Positions 26,831 through 40,100 of a DNA stretch of 48,399 nucleotides are shown in pieces. Under the pieces are notes generated by a model that saw nothing but the letters and a program-made list of their open reading frames with translations, did not search any database and had not been told where the DNA came from. The number at the start of each line of letters is the position of its first letter. Within the stretch, counting starts at the first letter, position 1. The translations under genes and the position numbers were made by a program. Origin of the DNA: Staphylococcus simulans (GTDB lineage: Bacteria > Bacillota > Bacilli > Staphylococcales > Staphylococcaceae); the NCBI RefSeq assembly GCF_002902285.1, contig NZ_PPRU01000009.1, positions 1 through 48,399 of the forward strand, in the 5' to 3' direction.

Positions 26831-27104
26831 GTTCAATCACCTTACCTTCCTGCATGTATTTCGCGAAGACAGCTGTACCTAAGAATGCGATGATACCGAT
26901 TAACAGGATCGTTACAATCATGTATTTAGTATCTAGGAAGATACTGAACAGAGCAACAATCGCCATAAATTGAATACCGATCGCATCTAAAGCTACGACT
27001 CTGTCGGCAAGAGAAGGGCCGAGAATCACACGTACCAACATACCGAGTATCGAAAGTGCAACGATAATCAATGCGATTATAATAACGACATTATAGGCAA
27101 ACAT
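26808..27104 (-). CDS. mnhF: Na+/H+ antiporter subunit MnhF
   Basis: The 98-residue protein has three membrane segments and the MnhF core [21 protein letters not shown] at about 24-44, which carries the conserved Asp. It forms part of the Mrp complex. The start codon overlaps the mnhE stop by one base (TAATG), and GGTGGGAG precedes it. Confidence 0.94.
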   Translation of the reverse strand: MFAYNVVIIIALIIVALSILGMLVRVILGPSLADRVVALDAIGIQFMAIVALFSIFLDTKYMIVTILLIGIIAFLGTAVFAKYMQEGKVIEHDRRDND

Positions 27105-27583
27105 TATGCTTCTCCCACCTCTCTGACAGCTTTTTCTAAGGAAGATTTAATACCTTCAACTTCCTCTTCTTTCGTGCTGAAATCTAAACAATGAATATAG
27201 ATTTTCTTGTTATCATCACTGACGCCAAGAACGATAGTCCCTGGTGTAAGGGTGATGAGTGTACTTAATACGACAACTTCCCATGGCTCTTTTAAATCTG
27301 TATCGTAGACAAAGAATGCAGGTTCGTTATCCATTTTCGGTTTAATGACAATGCGGATTACATCAATATTCGCTTTGATGAGTTCAACTAAGAAGATGAT
27401 CATCAATTTGATTACGTAATAAAGTGTAACCACATAGAAACGTCCAGGTAGTAACTTACGCATTAAGAATACGAGTAATAAACCGAAGACGTATCCTAAT
27501 ACAAAGTTATTAAGAGTGTAGCTGTCATTAACGAACAGCCAAAATATAGCAAGTAATAGATTCACGAGTACTTGAATTGCCAT
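27104..27583 (-). CDS. mnhE: Na+/H+ antiporter subunit MnhE
   Basis: The 159-residue protein has N-terminal membrane segments (residues 1-35 and about 60-80) and a soluble C-terminal domain. The conserved [29 protein letters not shown] lies at about 106-134. It is the MnhE subunit of the Mrp complex, important for assembly. It starts one base after the mnhD stop, with GGGGGTGA overlapping the end of mnhD. Confidence 0.94.
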   Translation of the reverse strand: MAIQVLVNLLLAIFWLFVNDSYTLNNFVLGYVFGLLLVFLMRKLLPGRFYVVTLYYVIKLMIIFLVELIKANIDVIRIVIKPKMDNEPAFFVYDTDLKEPWEVVVLSTLITLTPGTIVLGVSDDNKKIYIHCLDFSTKEEEVEGIKSSLEKAVREVGEA

Positions 27584-27584
27584 A

Positions 27585-29084
27585 TTATTTCACCCCCAGT
27601 ACGCTGTCGATATATGCTTTAGGGTCATAGAATGTGACAGCTGCTTCTTTAACGAATGGATACAACCATTCTGCTGCGAAACTAAAGACCACACATAGCG
27701 CAACAGCTAGAATTGCGACACTTAATAGGCCGCGGTAGTGTAAATGCGGATTAAATGTATAACCTTTTGACTCTCCGAAGAATCCTCTGATAAAAATCTT
27801 CATCACAGAATATAAAATTAAGAGACTAGATAATAAGACGACAATACCGCTGATATAAAATCCTTGTTCAAATGCGGCACGAACGATATACATTTTACCG
27901 TAGAAACCGCTGAAAGGTGGAATACCTGCAAGGTTTAAACATGCGATAAAGAATGTCCATCCTAAAACAGGATAATGTTTTATCAATCCACCGAACTTTC
28001 TGATATCTGTGGTACCAGTGATTTTAAGCATGACACCGATTAAGAAGAATAATGCTGCTTTAATCAACATGTCATTAACTGTGTAATATAACGCGCCGAT
28101 GATACCAGCTTCATTCATCATTGCTACACCAACTAGGATGATACCAACCGCAATCATGATGTTATATAAAATGATTTTCTTCGTATCATTAAAGCTGATT
28201 GCCCCGATAGAGCCGAAGATAATCGTTAATAACGCTAAGATCAGTACTGTGTAGTGCGAGAATGTCAGTGTGTGTGCAAAGAATAAACTTAATGTTCTCG
28301 CAATCGCATAAACGCCAACTTTCGTAAGCAAGGCACCAAAGAATGCGATAATCGCAAACGGTGGTGCATAGTAAGCCCCAGGTAACCATACGTACATAGG
28401 GAAGGCACCGGCTTTTGTTGCGAATACAAAGAGGAACATCACGAATACAATGCTGACAAGTCCGCTTTGTGTATCAGATAAGTGTCCCAATTTCTGACTG
28501 ATATCTGCCATGTTCAATGTTCCGACTACTGCGTACAAGATACCGACAGCCACTACGAAGAAGGCTGAAGATGCCACGTTCACAAGTAAGTATTTGATTG
28601 TTTCTTGTAATTGTATCTTCGTACCGCCAATAACGAGTAGGGAGTATGAAGAAATCAAGAATACTTCGAAGAATACGAACATGTTGAAGATATCACCTGT
28701 GATAAATGCACCGATAATACCTGTTTCCATGAACATGACTGCGAAATAGTAATAATATGTTTCACGGTGTAAACCGATTGATTGATATGAGAACAAAATA
28801 ATCAATATAGTTACAATTAAACTAGTAATTACTAATGTTGCACTGAATAAATCAAGTACAAATACGATACTGTATGGTGCTTTCCAAGAACCTAATTCTA
28901 ATTTCAAAGGTCCATGGTGCCATACGTTGATAAAGTTCCAAATGGCAAGACCTAATGCGATTAAAGATCCGCCTAAAGCGACATAACGTTTAATGAAAGG
29001 ACGCTTGCCGATAAATACAAGAATCACTGCAGTAATCATAGGTGTAATCAACATCGCAGCGATTAAGTTATCTAGCATCATCAT
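27585..29084 (-). CDS. mnhD: Na+/H+ antiporter subunit MnhD
   Basis: The 499-residue integral membrane protein, about 14 segments, is homologous to the proton-pumping NuoM/NuoN subunits of complex I. Visible signatures are [16 protein letters not shown] with the key Glu in the N-terminal part and [19 protein letters not shown] with the conserved Lys. It is the second large ion-translocating subunit of the Mrp complex. The start lies inside mnhC (17-nt overlap), after AGGGAG. Three consecutive ATG codons leave an uncertainty of one or two residues. Confidence 0.95.
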   Translation of the reverse strand: MMMLDNLIAAMLITPMITAVILVFIGKRPFIKRYVALGGSLIALGLAIWNFINVWHHGPLKLELGSWKAPYSIVFVLDLFSATLVITSLIVTILIILFSYQSIGLHRETYYYYFAVMFMETGIIGAFITGDIFNMFVFFEVFLISSYSLLVIGGTKIQLQETIKYLLVNVASSAFFVVAVGILYAVVGTLNMADISQKLGHLSDTQSGLVSIVFVMFLFVFATKAGAFPMYVWLPGAYYAPPFAIIAFFGALLTKVGVYAIARTLSLFFAHTLTFSHYTVLILALLTIIFGSIGAISFNDTKKIILYNIMIAVGIILVGVAMMNEAGIIGALYYTVNDMLIKAALFFLIGVMLKITGTTDIRKFGGLIKHYPVLGWTFFIACLNLAGIPPFSGFYGKMYIVRAAFEQGFYISGIVVLLSSLLILYSVMKIFIRGFFGESKGYTFNPHLHYRGLLSVAILAVALCVVFSFAAEWLYPFVKEAAVTFYDPKAYIDSVLGVK

Positions 29085-29418
29085 CTTCTGGCACTCCCTT
29101 CATTTGTTCTACGTTGTCAGTTCCAAGTTCCTTATAGCTTCTGAAAGCAAGTACTAAGAAGAACGCTGTAACCGCAAATGAAATAACAATCGCAGTTAAG
29201 ATTAACGCTTGCGGGATAGGGTCGACATAACTTTTTGTTCCGTATTTAAAGATTGGAACAGAGCCTTCACCTAAGCCGCCCATTGTGATTAAAAACAAGT
29301 TTGCAGCATGTGTTTGAACTGCGGTACCAATAATGATTCGAATCAAGCTCTTAGACAAAATGAGATAGATACTGATTGATGTTAAGATACCGCAAACAAT
29401 AATCATAATTATTTCCAT
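29068..29418 (-). CDS. mnhC: Na+/H+ antiporter subunit MnhC
   Basis: The 116-residue NuoK-like subunit has three membrane segments and the conserved stretch [21 protein letters not shown] at about 65-85. I chose the ATG at 29416-29418, which overlaps the mnhB stop by one base (TGATG) and follows GGAGAG; a GTG codon just before it is the alternative. It is part of the Mrp complex. Confidence 0.94.
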   Translation of the reverse strand: MEIIMIIVCGILTSISIYLILSKSLIRIIIGTAVQTHAANLFLITMGGLGEGSVPIFKYGTKSYVDPIPQALILTAIVISFAVTAFFLVLAFRSYKELGTDNVEQMKGVPEDDDAR

Positions 29419-29846
29419 CACTCATTCTCTCCAATCGCTAAAATAATTGTCATTACTGTACCGACAACGGCTAATAATACGCCTAGGTCAAAGAATAATG
29501 CTGTATGGATTTCCATAGGTTTTAAGAGTGGAAGCGGTACTTCGAATACTTTATGTGTAAAGAAGTTTTTGTGATAGAACCAGCTTGCAACAGGTGTCAT
29601 AACACAAAATGTAAGACCAATCGCAATCAGCTTCTTAAAATCCCACGGGAAAATTTTACGCATTGTTTTCACATCGAAGGCCACCGCAACGAGTACTAAT
29701 GAACTTGAAACAAGCAAACCTCCAATGAATCCGCCACCGGGTTGGTAGTGTCCATTTAGGAATAGTGAAAAGGCGAACATGACAATTAAGAAGAAAATGA
29801 CTACTGTTGAGTATTGAAAGATAATATCATTTTTCTGTTTGTTCAT
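29418..29846 (-). CDS. mnhB: Na+/H+ antiporter subunit MnhB
   Basis: The 142-residue membrane subunit has four segments and the family motif [22 protein letters not shown] at about 32-53. The ATG at 29844-29846 follows AAAGGGTGG and gives the usual MnhB length. In-frame ATGs further upstream (to 29870) precede that box and are rejected. It overlaps mnhA by 20 nt. Confidence 0.94.
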   Translation of the reverse strand: MNKQKNDIIFQYSTVVIFFLIVMFAFSLFLNGHYQPGGGFIGGLLVSSSLVLVAVAFDVKTMRKIFPWDFKKLIAIGLTFCVMTPVASWFYHKNFFTHKVFEVPLPLLKPMEIHTALFFDLGVLLAVVGTVMTIILAIGENE

Positions 29847-32244
29847 TTTCATCCACCCTTTCATAACCATTTTTATGTTTAGAACGTAATTTAATTAACG
29901 TGTAAACTGCTAGACCAGCGATACCTAATACAGATGATTCGAATAAAGTATCGGTACCACGGAAGTCAACAAGGATAACGTTAACCATGTTGTTACCATG
30001 TGCTAAACTATGGACATTTTCTTTGTAGTAAGCCGCAATAGAATCGAAATGTTTATTACCATATGCGATTAAACCAAGGATTGTTACTGCGATACCGACA
30101 CCAGCCGCGATTACGGCGTTTGTTACTTTAAATGAAGTCGTTTCGTTATAACGGTTCAAGTTTGGTAAATGGTAGAAACATAATAAGAACAATGCGGTTG
30201 AAATTGTTTCAACTACGAATTGTGTTAATGCTAAGTCTGGTGCGTTAAAGAAGATATAGAATATCGCCATAGAATAACCCACAGCACTCAGCATGATAAT
30301 ACTGAACAGTCTTGAACGTGCAAAGACTAACATAATTGCAGATGCTAAAATCATCACAACAATGATAACTTCATATGAACGTACACGACTGACATGACTG
30401 AAATCAAATGCAAATGGCAATGCAAGTACAGTAACAGCAGTTAATACGATTAAACTCCCCATAATGACAACAAGTTTATTACGGATAAATCCGCTCATAT
30501 AAGTATGTGTCACTTGTTTAGAGAATACTGGTAAGTTGTCTGCTGAACGATCATAGAAATGATTTAGTTCGAGACGCTCTGGGATATTCTCTAGAACTTT
30601 AACCCACTTATGATAAGTGAAGATTAATAGAATACCGATTGCGTAAATAACTAAAGTTGAGAAGAATGCAGGTGTGAATCCATGGAATAAATGGAATTCT
30701 GCATCTGGCAACTTCGCATTACGTATTGCTTGGCTTGCCGGATCAATAATCGGTTTTGCTAATAATGTTGGGAATAAACCGAATACCACTACTAATACTG
30801 CTAAGAAAGCAGGAGCAATCCACATTAACACTGATGGTTCGTGTGGTTTATGTGGTAAAGATTCAGGTTTGTATGAACCCCAGAAAATTTGACCGATAAA
30901 TCTGACTGAATATACAAATGTAAAGATACTACCTAAAATCGCAACAATTGGAATCAAGACACCTAACGTGTTCAAGCTGAAAAGAGGTGCTTGTGTAACA
31001 TTAATCATTGCTTCAAGGAAGCTCTCTTTTGATAAGAAACCGTTAAATGGCGGCACACCAGCCATACTTAACGCTGAAATGACTGTAATTGTAAATGAAA
31101 TCGGCATAATTGTCATTAAACCACCGAGTTTACGTACGTCACGTGTTCCGGTTTCGTGATCGATAATACCTGCAACCATGAAGAGTGCACATTTGAATGT
31201 GGCATGGTTAATTAAATGAAAGACTGCTGCGATAAACGCGGCTGCATAAAATTGGCTTTGTGAACCTTGGAAGTGGAAGCTGACAGCTCCGATACCAAGC
31301 ATTGACATGACCATACCGAGTTGTGAAACAGTTGAGAAAGCTAAGATACCTTTCAAATCTGACTGTTTTGTCGCATTTAAAGATGCCCAGAATAATGTGA
31401 CTAATCCAATTGCAGTGACTGTCCAAATCCAACCTTGTGATAATGCAAAGATTGGTGTAAGTCGTGCAACTAAGTAAATGCCCGCTTTGACCATTGTTGC
31501 AGAGTGCAGATAAGCACTGACTGGCGTAGGTGCTTCCATTGCATCTGGTAACCAGATATAAAATGGAAATTGCGCTGATTTTGTCATTGCACCAAAGAGT
31601 ATTAAAATCATAGCCAAGATAAAGAACGGGCTTGATTGAATCTCAGAGGCATGTGCAATAAGATGGCGAATACTTGTTGAATGTCCTGAAAGTGTCATTA
31701 AGATAAAGCCGCCGAGTAAAGATAAGCCGCCAAATACTGTAATTAATAATGACTTTTGAGCACCGTAGAGTGAAGCCTCTCTAGTGCGCCAAAATGAAAT
31801 TAATAAGAAACTAGAAAATGATGTCATTTCCCAGAATAAATACAGCATAAAGACGTTATCTGATAACACGACGCCTAGCATTGCACCCATAAAGAGTAAT
31901 AAATAACAATAGAAATTACCCAATTGTTCCTTTTTGCTTAAATAGCTAATTGAATAGAAGGTAACTAAAGCACCGATACCTGTAATCAATAAACTGAACA
32001 ATAAGCTTAATCCATCAACATATAAATTGTAGTTCATACCAATTTGCGGCATCCATGGTAATTCCGCAAAACGTGTTTTACCTGACATCGTTGTCGAAAT
32101 ATAAGTTAAGAAATAAATAAATAAAACGACGGGGACAGGTAATGTGAACCATCCTATATGTATACGCTTAATGAAACGATAAACAATAGGGATAATGAGT
32201 GCAAAAATGAACGGCAACAATACCGCTGCATGTAACCAACTCAT
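29827..32244 (-). CDS. mnhA: Na+/H+ antiporter subunit MnhA
   Basis: The 805-residue subunit is the largest of the Mrp complex, with about 20 membrane segments. The first two thirds is the NuoL-like proton/cation domain ([13 protein letters not shown] with the key Glu; [23 protein letters not shown] with the key Lys). The last third is an MrpB/DUF4040-like extension ([23 protein letters not shown]). It starts at 32244 after AAAGGAGG and leads the seven-gene operon mnhABCDEFG, in which all junctions overlap or lie within two bases. In S. aureus the orthologous Mnh1 exports Na+ and supports growth at high salt and neutral pH. Confidence 0.97.
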   Translation of the reverse strand: MSWLHAAVLLPFIFALIIPIVYRFIKRIHIGWFTLPVPVVLFIYFLTYISTTMSGKTRFAELPWMPQIGMNYNLYVDGLSLLFSLLITGIGALVTFYSISYLSKKEQLGNFYCYLLLFMGAMLGVVLSDNVFMLYLFWEMTSFSSFLLISFWRTREASLYGAQKSLLITVFGGLSLLGGFILMTLSGHSTSIRHLIAHASEIQSSPFFILAMILILFGAMTKSAQFPFYIWLPDAMEAPTPVSAYLHSATMVKAGIYLVARLTPIFALSQGWIWTVTAIGLVTLFWASLNATKQSDLKGILAFSTVSQLGMVMSMLGIGAVSFHFQGSQSQFYAAAFIAAVFHLINHATFKCALFMVAGIIDHETGTRDVRKLGGLMTIMPISFTITVISALSMAGVPPFNGFLSKESFLEAMINVTQAPLFSLNTLGVLIPIVAILGSIFTFVYSVRFIGQIFWGSYKPESLPHKPHEPSVLMWIAPAFLAVLVVVFGLFPTLLAKPIIDPASQAIRNAKLPDAEFHLFHGFTPAFFSTLVIYAIGILLIFTYHKWVKVLENIPERLELNHFYDRSADNLPVFSKQVTHTYMSGFIRNKLVVIMGSLIVLTAVTVLALPFAFDFSHVSRVRSYEVIIVVMILASAIMLVFARSRLFSIIMLSAVGYSMAIFYIFFNAPDLALTQFVVETISTALFLLCFYHLPNLNRYNETTSFKVTNAVIAAGVGIAVTILGLIAYGNKHFDSIAAYYKENVHSLAHGNNMVNVILVDFRGTDTLFESSVLGIAGLAVYTLIKLRSKHKNGYERVDENEQTEK

Positions 32245-32276
32245 TATTTGTCCTCCTTTGAATATAAGATAACCTC

Positions 32277-32305
32277 ATTATACATCAATGTGAAGTGTGT
32301 AAAAA
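32277..32305 (-). promoter_or_regulatory. mnh operon promoter candidate
   Basis: On the minus strand, perfect TATAAT (32282-32277) with TTTTTA (32305-32300) 17 nt upstream. The mnhA start lies 33 nt downstream of the -10. The -35 is poor. Confidence 0.5.
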
Positions 32306-32370
32306 CCTTGTTTTCCGGTAACACGCTTACATTTCGGGGGTCTTTTAAATAAGAAGAAACCCATAATAAA

Positions 32371-32754
32371 TTATTTAAAATTTTGTTTGTACTGAATGCC
32401 ATAATCATTCTTTAGCGTATTTAAATTGTGTAAAGACATTTTCGCATGTTCAGTATTTTCTTGTTTTAATTGTTCTTCATAATTTGTAATCGCTTGTTGT
32501 AAAGAATCTACATAATTTAAAGGTTCAAGATTGAATTCACGTAATTTTGATTTAGGTGTGAATCTTTTTTCATAATGACTGAGTGCGCGACGTTCATGGA
32601 AGAAGACGCCCTCTGTTGCTGTTGGATCATGTAAATCACCTTGTTTAGGATGTTTGATGACTTGTTCAACTTGAACTAAGACTTCACCGTTGTCTTTCTC
32701 TTCTACAATTGAAACACCATAGCTTCCTGTTTTATGTGAAAAACGATATAACAT
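32371..32754 (-). CDS. kapB: KapB-like protein (kinase-associated protein B family)
   Basis: The 127-residue soluble protein matches the KapB family. Characteristic parts are [15 protein letters not shown] at the N-terminus and [16 protein letters not shown] followed by [13 protein letters not shown]. In Bacillus KapB was named as a lipoprotein influencing a sporulation kinase, but this protein has no lipobox or signal peptide and staphylococci do not sporulate, so its role is unknown. AAAGGAAG precedes the ATG at 32754. It is divergent from ppiB and lies upstream of mnh in the same direction. Confidence 0.82.
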   Translation of the reverse strand: MLYRFSHKTGSYGVSIVEEKDNGEVLVQVEQVIKHPKQGDLHDPTATEGVFFHERRALSHYEKRFTPKSKLREFNLEPLNYVDSLQQAITNYEEQLKQENTEHAKMSLHNLNTLKNDYGIQYKQNFK

Positions 32755-32826
32755 TTTAATACTTCCTTTCTGTGGTATATGTTAATATTGAGATACATCA
32801 ATCTTAACATGAATGGAGTATTAATT

Positions 32827-33423
32827 ATGGCAAACTATCCTCAATTAAATAAAGAAATCCAAGATAATGAAATTAAAGTCGTAATGCACACAAATAAAGG
32901 TGACATGACTTTTAAACTATTTCCTGATTTAGCACCAAAAACTGTTGAAAACTTTGTGACACATGCCAAAAATGGTTATTATAACGGCATTACTTTCCAC
33001 CGTGTTATCAACGATTTTATGGTACAAGGCGGCGACCCAACAGCAACTGGTATGGGCGGTGAAAGTATTTACGGTGGAGCGTTTGAAGATGAATTCTCTA
33101 TGGAAGTATTCAACTTATATGGCGCATTATCAATGGCGAACGCTGGACCTAACACAAACGGTTCACAATTCTTCATCGTACAAATGAAAGAAGTACCTGA
33201 AAACATGTTGAATCAATTAGCTGATGGCGGTTGGCCAAAACCAATCGTAGAAGCATACGGTGAAAAAGGCGGAACACCTTGGTTAGACCAAAAACACACA
33301 GTATTTGGTCAACTTGTTGAAGGTGAAAATACTTTAGAAGATATCGCAAATACTAAAGTAGGTCCTCAAGACAAACCAGTTCATGATGTAGTTATTGAAT
33401 CAATTGACGTTGAAGAAAAATAA
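32827..33423 (+). CDS. ppiB: Cyclophilin-type peptidyl-prolyl cis-trans isomerase
   Basis: The 198-residue cytoplasmic cyclophilin catalyses proline isomerisation. Active-site segments are [22 protein letters not shown] (catalytic Arg after FH), [19 protein letters not shown] and [11 protein letters not shown] loop insert (around 120-150, [18 protein letters not shown]) is typical of the staphylococcal protein. I chose the ATG at 32827, preceded by ATGGAG, over an in-frame upstream ATG at 32779 that has no box and would give an unusual extension. A terminator follows. Confidence 0.94.
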   Translation: MANYPQLNKEIQDNEIKVVMHTNKGDMTFKLFPDLAPKTVENFVTHAKNGYYNGITFHRVINDFMVQGGDPTATGMGGESIYGGAFEDEFSMEVFNLYGALSMANAGPNTNGSQFFIVQMKEVPENMLNQLADGGWPKPIVEAYGEKGGTPWLDQKHTVFGQLVEGENTLEDIANTKVGPQDKPVHDVVIESIDVEEK

Positions 33424-33451
33424 GTAGACAAGCATTTCAAATAGATGATGC

Positions 33452-33487
33452 AGCTCGATTTGTGGTGACGCAAATCGGGCTTATTTT
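33452..33487 (+). terminator. Terminator after ppiB
   Basis: An 11-bp stem with one T-G pair (33452-33462 with 33471-33481), 8-nt loop, then ttatttt. Confidence 0.75.
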
Positions 33488-33515
33488 AAGAAAAGATAAA
33501 GGAGGTTAATTCTCA

Positions 33516-33773
33516 GTGGAAAAGAACGAGGTCAATATTGCGTTATATCAACAACTCGCAGATTGGAATCCGATGAACTTTCAGGATCAAACGATGGGGG
33601 ATGCTGAAGTGTATGAAATGATGGATGCAGTTCATCAAATTGACGATACACAGGCATTAGCACAAAAGTTCCAGGATATCTTTATGTATTCATTTGAAGA
33701 AAAACTTCCTATAGAAGAATGTCAGAAACAAGCTGAAGCGGCATTGTCATTAGAAGGTACATGCGGGTTATAA
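33516..33773 (+). CDS. YugE-like (DUF1871) protein, GTG start
   Basis: The 85-residue acidic helical protein resembles the DUF1871/YugE family (ALYQQLADWNPMNF at the N-terminus; AVHQIDDTQALAQKFQDIFMYSFEEKLPIEECQK in the middle). The function is unknown. The start is GTG at 33516 because AAAGGAGGT lies at 33498-33506, nine bases upstream; the next in-frame ATG would remove the family N-terminus. It has no close partner and ends before a strong terminator. Confidence 0.78.
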   Translation: MEKNEVNIALYQQLADWNPMNFQDQTMGDAEVYEMMDAVHQIDDTQALAQKFQDIFMYSFEEKLPIEECQKQAEAALSLEGTCGL

Positions 33774-33818
33774 ATAGACAGTAAGCTTAAACTAAAAAAC
33801 ATTATATGTATTAAAAAT

Positions 33819-33880
33819 AAGCGAGATTATAGAGTGCTATAAGGTTTAACCCTTAAAGTATACTATAATCTCGCTTTGTT
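33819..33880 (+). terminator. Terminator after the YugE-like gene
   Basis: A perfect 14-bp stem (33819-33832 with 33863-33876) has a long loop that contains its own small hairpin (AAGG/CCTT). Ttgtttt follows. Confidence 0.82.
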
Positions 33881-34160
33881 TTATTACGTTTGTGTTACGT
33901 TTTTGTAAATTTTATATGTAGAAATTATGTTGATGCTTATAAACTATAATGTTGAAAGTCTTATTGCGCACATTAAAATATGCCGTTAATAGTAGATGCA
34001 ACCGTAGTTTATATGTATTATGCACCATTATTTTTAAAATAAATAACTGAATACTATAAAATACCATTAAAACTTCATGGAACCTATTTTATATACAATT
34101 GTGTCACTCCGTTTTATAATTATAAAGTAGTTCAAAATTTAATATATCGGAGGACATCAA
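33881..34160. other. Intergenic region before the giant surface protein gene
   Basis: This 280-nt AT-rich stretch holds no gene. A perfect 9-bp inverted repeat, TATAAACTA (33938-33946) and TAGTTTATA (34005-34013), lies upstream of the promoter candidate. The ribosome binding site GGAGG (34150-34154) is six bases before the ATG. Confidence 0.5.
34092..34120 (+). promoter_or_regulatory. Promoter candidate of the surface protein gene
   Basis: TATACA (34092-34097), 17 nt, perfect TATAAT (34115-34120), 40 nt before the start codon. Confidence 0.5.
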
Positions 34161-37100
34161 ATGAAGAAGTTGGATTTTTTGCCTAACTTAAGAAATCGCT
34201 ATTCAATTAGAAGATTTACTGTAGGTACAGCATCTATTCTTATTGGATCACTTTTATTCTTAGGTCACAATGGCGAAGCCAAAGCAGCGGAGAGCACAAA
34301 CGATAACACAGTTGTAGAGGCATCTAAAGATACAAGTACATCCCAACAAGAACCGGTAGAGAACACAGTGCCACAAGATAAAACAACAGACACTACTCAA
34401 CAAGCTGGAAACACTCAAACTACATCAAATGTATTGGAGACAGTTAAGACAGACGCATTGTCTAAACTTTCTACATTTACACATTTAACTGAAGAAACAG
34501 TTAAACAATATACTGCTGAAGTCAAACAAGCTCAAACTGAAGCTGACGTTCAAGCAGTTGTTGACAAAGCACAAAAAGCAGAAGCTGAAGCAGTGAAACA
34601 AGCTGAAGCCGAACAAACGAAAACAGTTGATTCTACAAAAGAACAATCAGCAGCTACTACTGAAGCTCCTAAATCAACAACTGAGTCAGTTAAAGAAGAA
34701 ACTAAAGCTGATACAACATCAGCAACAACTTCTGAAACAAACAATACTTCAGAAGCTAAAACAGTGACTTCAACAGACCAAGCAACACCAACAATAGAAT
34801 CAACACCGCTATCTACCGAACAAAAGGTAGATAAAGTAAAAACTGAACTTGCCTCAGATTATGACAGTTCAAAAGTAGATGCAGCATTAGCTGTTATCGA
34901 TACTACAGATTTAACAGAGGACCAAATTAAAGCAGAAGTGTTAAAACTTTTACTTGAGCAAGGTTCAGCACAAAAAGACTTATACAGCCCACAAGCGACA
35001 AAATTAAGATCAGCAGTAGAAGAACCAACGACAGCAGTACGTACATTTTCAGTTGATACCTCTTTAAAAGATGATGTCGTGGTGACGCCTGAAAACTTTA
35101 ATCAATACTTCATTACTCATGGGATTGCATACTATGATCAAACAAAAGGTATTGCTACATTAACTCCTGATTTTCCAAGTTTCAGAGGTTCAATTACTTT
35201 AGATACAAAAATGAACGTTAATAAAGACTTCCATTTTACCGGAGCAGTTAACTTGGGAGACAAATATGAAGGCCATTCTAGAGATGGGGATCCAGGTGGC
35301 GATGGACTTGCCTTTGTTTTCAACCCAGGTGATCCTAACGTCATTGGTGAGTACGGTTCAGGACTAGGAATGGGCGGATTGCCTTATGCATTTGGATTCA
35401 AATTAGACACGTATGTTAATAAAAGCTTTGACCCTAAAGGTAAAACTAAACCAGACCCGATTGATTTCTATAATAAAGGAGCATTTGGAGCATTTATATT
35501 CGCGGACAAAGCAGGAACAGTAACTACTCAAACAGGTTTACCTGGATGGAAGGCCGCATTGTTAGATGTACAGCCATCAAATAACCAATTCCAACCATTT
35601 ACGATTGATTATGATGGTGATACGAAAGAAATGACTATCACATATGCAGGTCAAACCTGGAAACAAAGTTTACAAAAATACTTTAGTTATACACGTAAAA
35701 ATGAGTATTCTTTATCCATTTCTGCTTCAACTGGTGGGGCATATAACCTACAACAAGTAAAACTTGAAAAATTCACATATACTGCAGCTGCCTTATTAGA
35801 AGAAGATTTTGTAGATACAGATTTACAAGAATTAATCGATCGACCACTTCGTACATCTGGTGATGTTGATAAGATTATTACTGTACAAGACCCTAGCACA
35901 TACTTAGCAGACAAAGGCTATAAATTATTAAGTGAAGATACGTCACATGCGCCTACTTATGATAAAACTAAAAAAACAATTAAATTAACAAATGCGAGTC
36001 AATTTCTTGTTTACTATGTTAAAGATATTGAAGCACCAAAAATTGGTGATATAGCAGCGCCAACAGTCGATGTTAATACAGAAATGAAACCGTTAGTTTT
36101 AGATATTACAGATAATAGTAAGCATCTTAATACGAAAACAGTGACAGGTTTGCCTGCCGGTGTAACATTTGATGAAGCTACAAATACAATCTCTGGTACA
36201 CCGACTGCAGTGGGTACGTCAACAATAACTGTAACTGCAACTGACCATGCTGGTTTAAGCACTACTAAAACATTTACGTATACAGTAGTGGATACAAAAG
36301 CGCCAGATGTTACTATGGTTGTAGAACAAACAACTGAAGCATATACACCAATGACACCAATTAATGTAAATGCTGAAGATAACTCTAAAGTTGCACCGAC
36401 ATTAGCAGTAACAGGTTTACCAACTGGATTATCATTTGACCCAACAACAAAACAAATTACAGGTACACCGACAACTGTTGGTACATCTACAGTAACAGTT
36501 AGCGCAACTGATGGTTCAACAAATGTTGGTACTTCAACATTTAATATTGTAGTAACGCCTAATAAAGCGCTTGAAGCATTAAAAGCAGCAGTCGCAGATG
36601 CGAAAACTGTAAATAAAAATGACTACACACCAAATAGTGTTGCAGCATTAGATGCGAAGTTAACTGAGGCAGAAGCATTAATTGCTCATCCTGAAAATGG
36701 TTCAACAGATCAATTTAATGCGAAAACTCAAGAAGTTAAACAAGCTAAAGATCAATTAGTGCGTAAAGCAGATAAAACAGACTTAGAAAAAGCTATTGCA
36801 GAAGCAAGTAAATATACAAACTTAGATCCAACTAAACCAATGGATCAACAATTAATTACAGCTTTAGCTAATGCGAAAAATACAGATGCAGATCAAAATG
36901 CGACTCAAAAAGCAGTAGATGACAGTAAAAATAGTTTAAATAACGCTATCCAAGAAAAATTAAGAGCGGATGCATATGAAAAACTACAACAAGCTGTGAT
37001 GAGAGGTGTACAAGTCGCAAAAACAGATGGTTATACACCAAACAGCTTACAAGCCGTTAAAGATACGATTCAAAAAGTAAATCCATTAGTAACAGCGTCT

Positions 37101-40100
37101 ATGTCTGATGATCCAACAGTACGTAAACAATATACTGTTGACCAAATCGAACAAGCGACAAAAGACATCAATGATAGTATTTCTGGTTTAGTACGCCAAG
37201 CAGATAAAACAGAATTACAAAAAGCAATCGATAAAGCAGGTACTTTAGGTACATTAAATCCAGCAGATACTGAAGATAAAGCTGTTCAAGATAAATTAGC
37301 AGCAGCAAACACAGTTAAAGCAGATGGCAATGCCACAAAAGCACAAGTTGATCAAGCGACAGCTGATTTAAATAAAGCGATTGATCAAAAACTTTATCAA
37401 GATGCTTTAGATCGTTTGAATGCGGCAATTAAGGATGCGAAAGGTGTAAACCAAGCAGATTACACACCAGCTTCAGTGACACCATTTGATGCAGCAATTA
37501 AAGCAGGTGAAGCGAAAGCAGCAGATAAAACAGCTACACCTGAACAATTAGATGCAGCAGCAAAAGCAATCACTGATGCAAAAGCACAATTACAACATAA
37601 TGCAGATAAATCAGCATTAGAAGTGGCAATTAATAAAGCCAAAGCATTAGGTGCATTAAATGAAGCAGATGCTGAAGATAAAGCAGTCAAAGATGCCCTA
37701 ACAGCAGGTGAAGGTGTTAAAGACAATGCGAACGCAACAACACAACAGGTAGCTGATGCGACAAAAGCTATTAATGATGCAATTGCGGCTAAAGAACATG
37801 CAGATGCATTAGATGCTTTAAAAGCAAAATTAGCTGAAGTCAAAGCGTTAGATAAAGCACCATTCACGCCTGATAGTGTGAATGCTTTAAATGCACAAGT
37901 GACAGCTGGAGATGCAGTAGTTGCAGCTGAAAAATCTAAAACAACAGAAGAAATCAAAGCAGCAACAAAAGCATTAACAGATGCACAAAAAGCACTTGTG
38001 AAACAAGCAGATAAAACAGAATTAGAAAAAGCTATTGCAAAAGCGGGTACTTTAGGTCAACTTAATGCAGCTGATACTGAAGACAAAGCAGTTCAAGATG
38101 CTTTAGCAAAAGCAAACCAAGTCAAAGCAGATGGTAATGCAACTCCACAACAAGTGGCAGAAGCAACAGATACTTTAAATAAAGCAATCGACAAAAAACT
38201 TTACCAAGATGCCTTGGATGAATTAAATGCAGCAATTAGAGATGCAGAAGCTGTTACAAAAGCTAATTACACACCTGAAACTGTGACACCATTTGAAAAA
38301 GCAGTTACAGATGGTAAAGCAAAAGCAGCAGATTCAAATGCAACACCAGAACAACTTAAAGCAGCGGCACAAGCAATTAAAACTGCGAAAGATGCGTTAA
38401 AACAAAAAGCAAATAAAGCAGAGCTTGAAAAATCAATCGCAACGGCTGAAGCATTACAACCGTTAAAAGCAGGAGATCCTGAAGATGACGCAGTTAAAGC
38501 AGCTTTAGACAAAGCAAAACAAGTTGATGCGAACCAAAACGCTGACCAAGCATCTGTAGATGCAGCGAAAGTCGAATTAGACAATGCAATTAAAGCAAAA
38601 CAAACACAAGATGCAGCAGATGCATTAAAACAAGCAGCACTTGATGAGTTAAAAGCAGAACTTGCAAAAGTCGCTAAAATTGATAAAAACAACTTTACAC
38701 CTGATAGCGTTGCACCATTAACTGAAAAAGAAACAGCAGGCAATGCGATTGTTGCTAACCCTGAAAATAAAACAGTTGATGAAATTAAAACAGCAACACA
38801 AGCGTTGAAAGATGCTGAAAAAGGATTACAAGCTAAATCTGATAAAGCAGCATTACAAGCAGCAATTGATAAAGCAGAAGCATTAACAGGTTTAAATCCC
38901 GCAGATGCAGAAGATAAAGCAGTCCAAGATGCTTTAGCAGCAGCTAAAAAAGTGAATGATAATCCAAATGCGTCACAAGCTGAAGTTCAAGCAGCTACAA
39001 AAACATTAAATGATGCCATAGCAGCTAAGGAACATTCAGATGCATTAGATGCTTTAAAAGCAGAACTTGCAAAAGTGGCTGGTCTTAATAAAGATCAATA
39101 CACACCAAACAGTGTAGCGCCTTTAAATACAAAAGAAGCAGATGGTAAAGCCATTGTTGCAGCACCAGAAGCTAAAACAACTGAAGAAATTAAAGCGGCA
39201 ACGCAAGCGCTTAAAGAAGCAGAAGCCGGTTTAGTAGATAGAGCGGATAAAACTGCATTACAAACTGCGATTGAAAAAGCAGAAGCCTTACCAAACTTAG
39301 ATGCAGCGGATAAAGAAGATAAAGCAGTTCAAGAGGCCTTAGCAGCAGCTAAAACTGTTAAAGAAGATGCTAATGCTACACCTCAAGCGGTTCAAGCAGC
39401 TACAAAAGCATTAAACGATGCTGTAGCAGCGAAAGAACGTCAAGACGCTTTAGATGAATTGAATAAAGCAATTAAAGCAGCAGAAGCTGTTAACAAAGAT
39501 AGCTTTACTCCAGATTCAGTTGCACCATTCACAACAGCCTTAAATGACGGTAAAGCGAAAGCAGCAGATACAAATGCAACACCTGCAGAATTAAAAGCGG
39601 CAGCTAAAGCAATTACTGATGCACAAAATCAATTACAACCTGTAGCAGATAAAGCAGCATTACAAGCAGCCATTGCCAAAGCAGAAGCATTAAAAGATTT
39701 AAATCCAGCAGATAAAGAAGACAAAGCAGTTCAAGATGCTTTAGCAGCAGCTAAAACTGTAAATGATAATGCCAATGCAACACCTGATCAAGTCGCTCAA
39801 GCAACTAAAACATTAACTGATGCTTTAGCAGCAAAAGAACGTCAAGATGCATTAGATGAATTACAAAAAGCATTAGACGCAGCTAACGCAGTTAAGAAAG
39901 ATGACTACAAACCAAGCACTGTAGCACCGTTCGAAGCAGCCGTTCAAGCTGGTGAAGCAGCCAAAGCTGATACTTCTAAAACTCCAGAACAGTTGAAAGC
40001 AGCAGCACAAGCAATCAAAGACGCGCAAAATGCATTACAAGCGAAAGCAAATAAAGCTGAACTTGAAAAATCAATCGCGACAGCTGAAGGTTTAGGTCAA

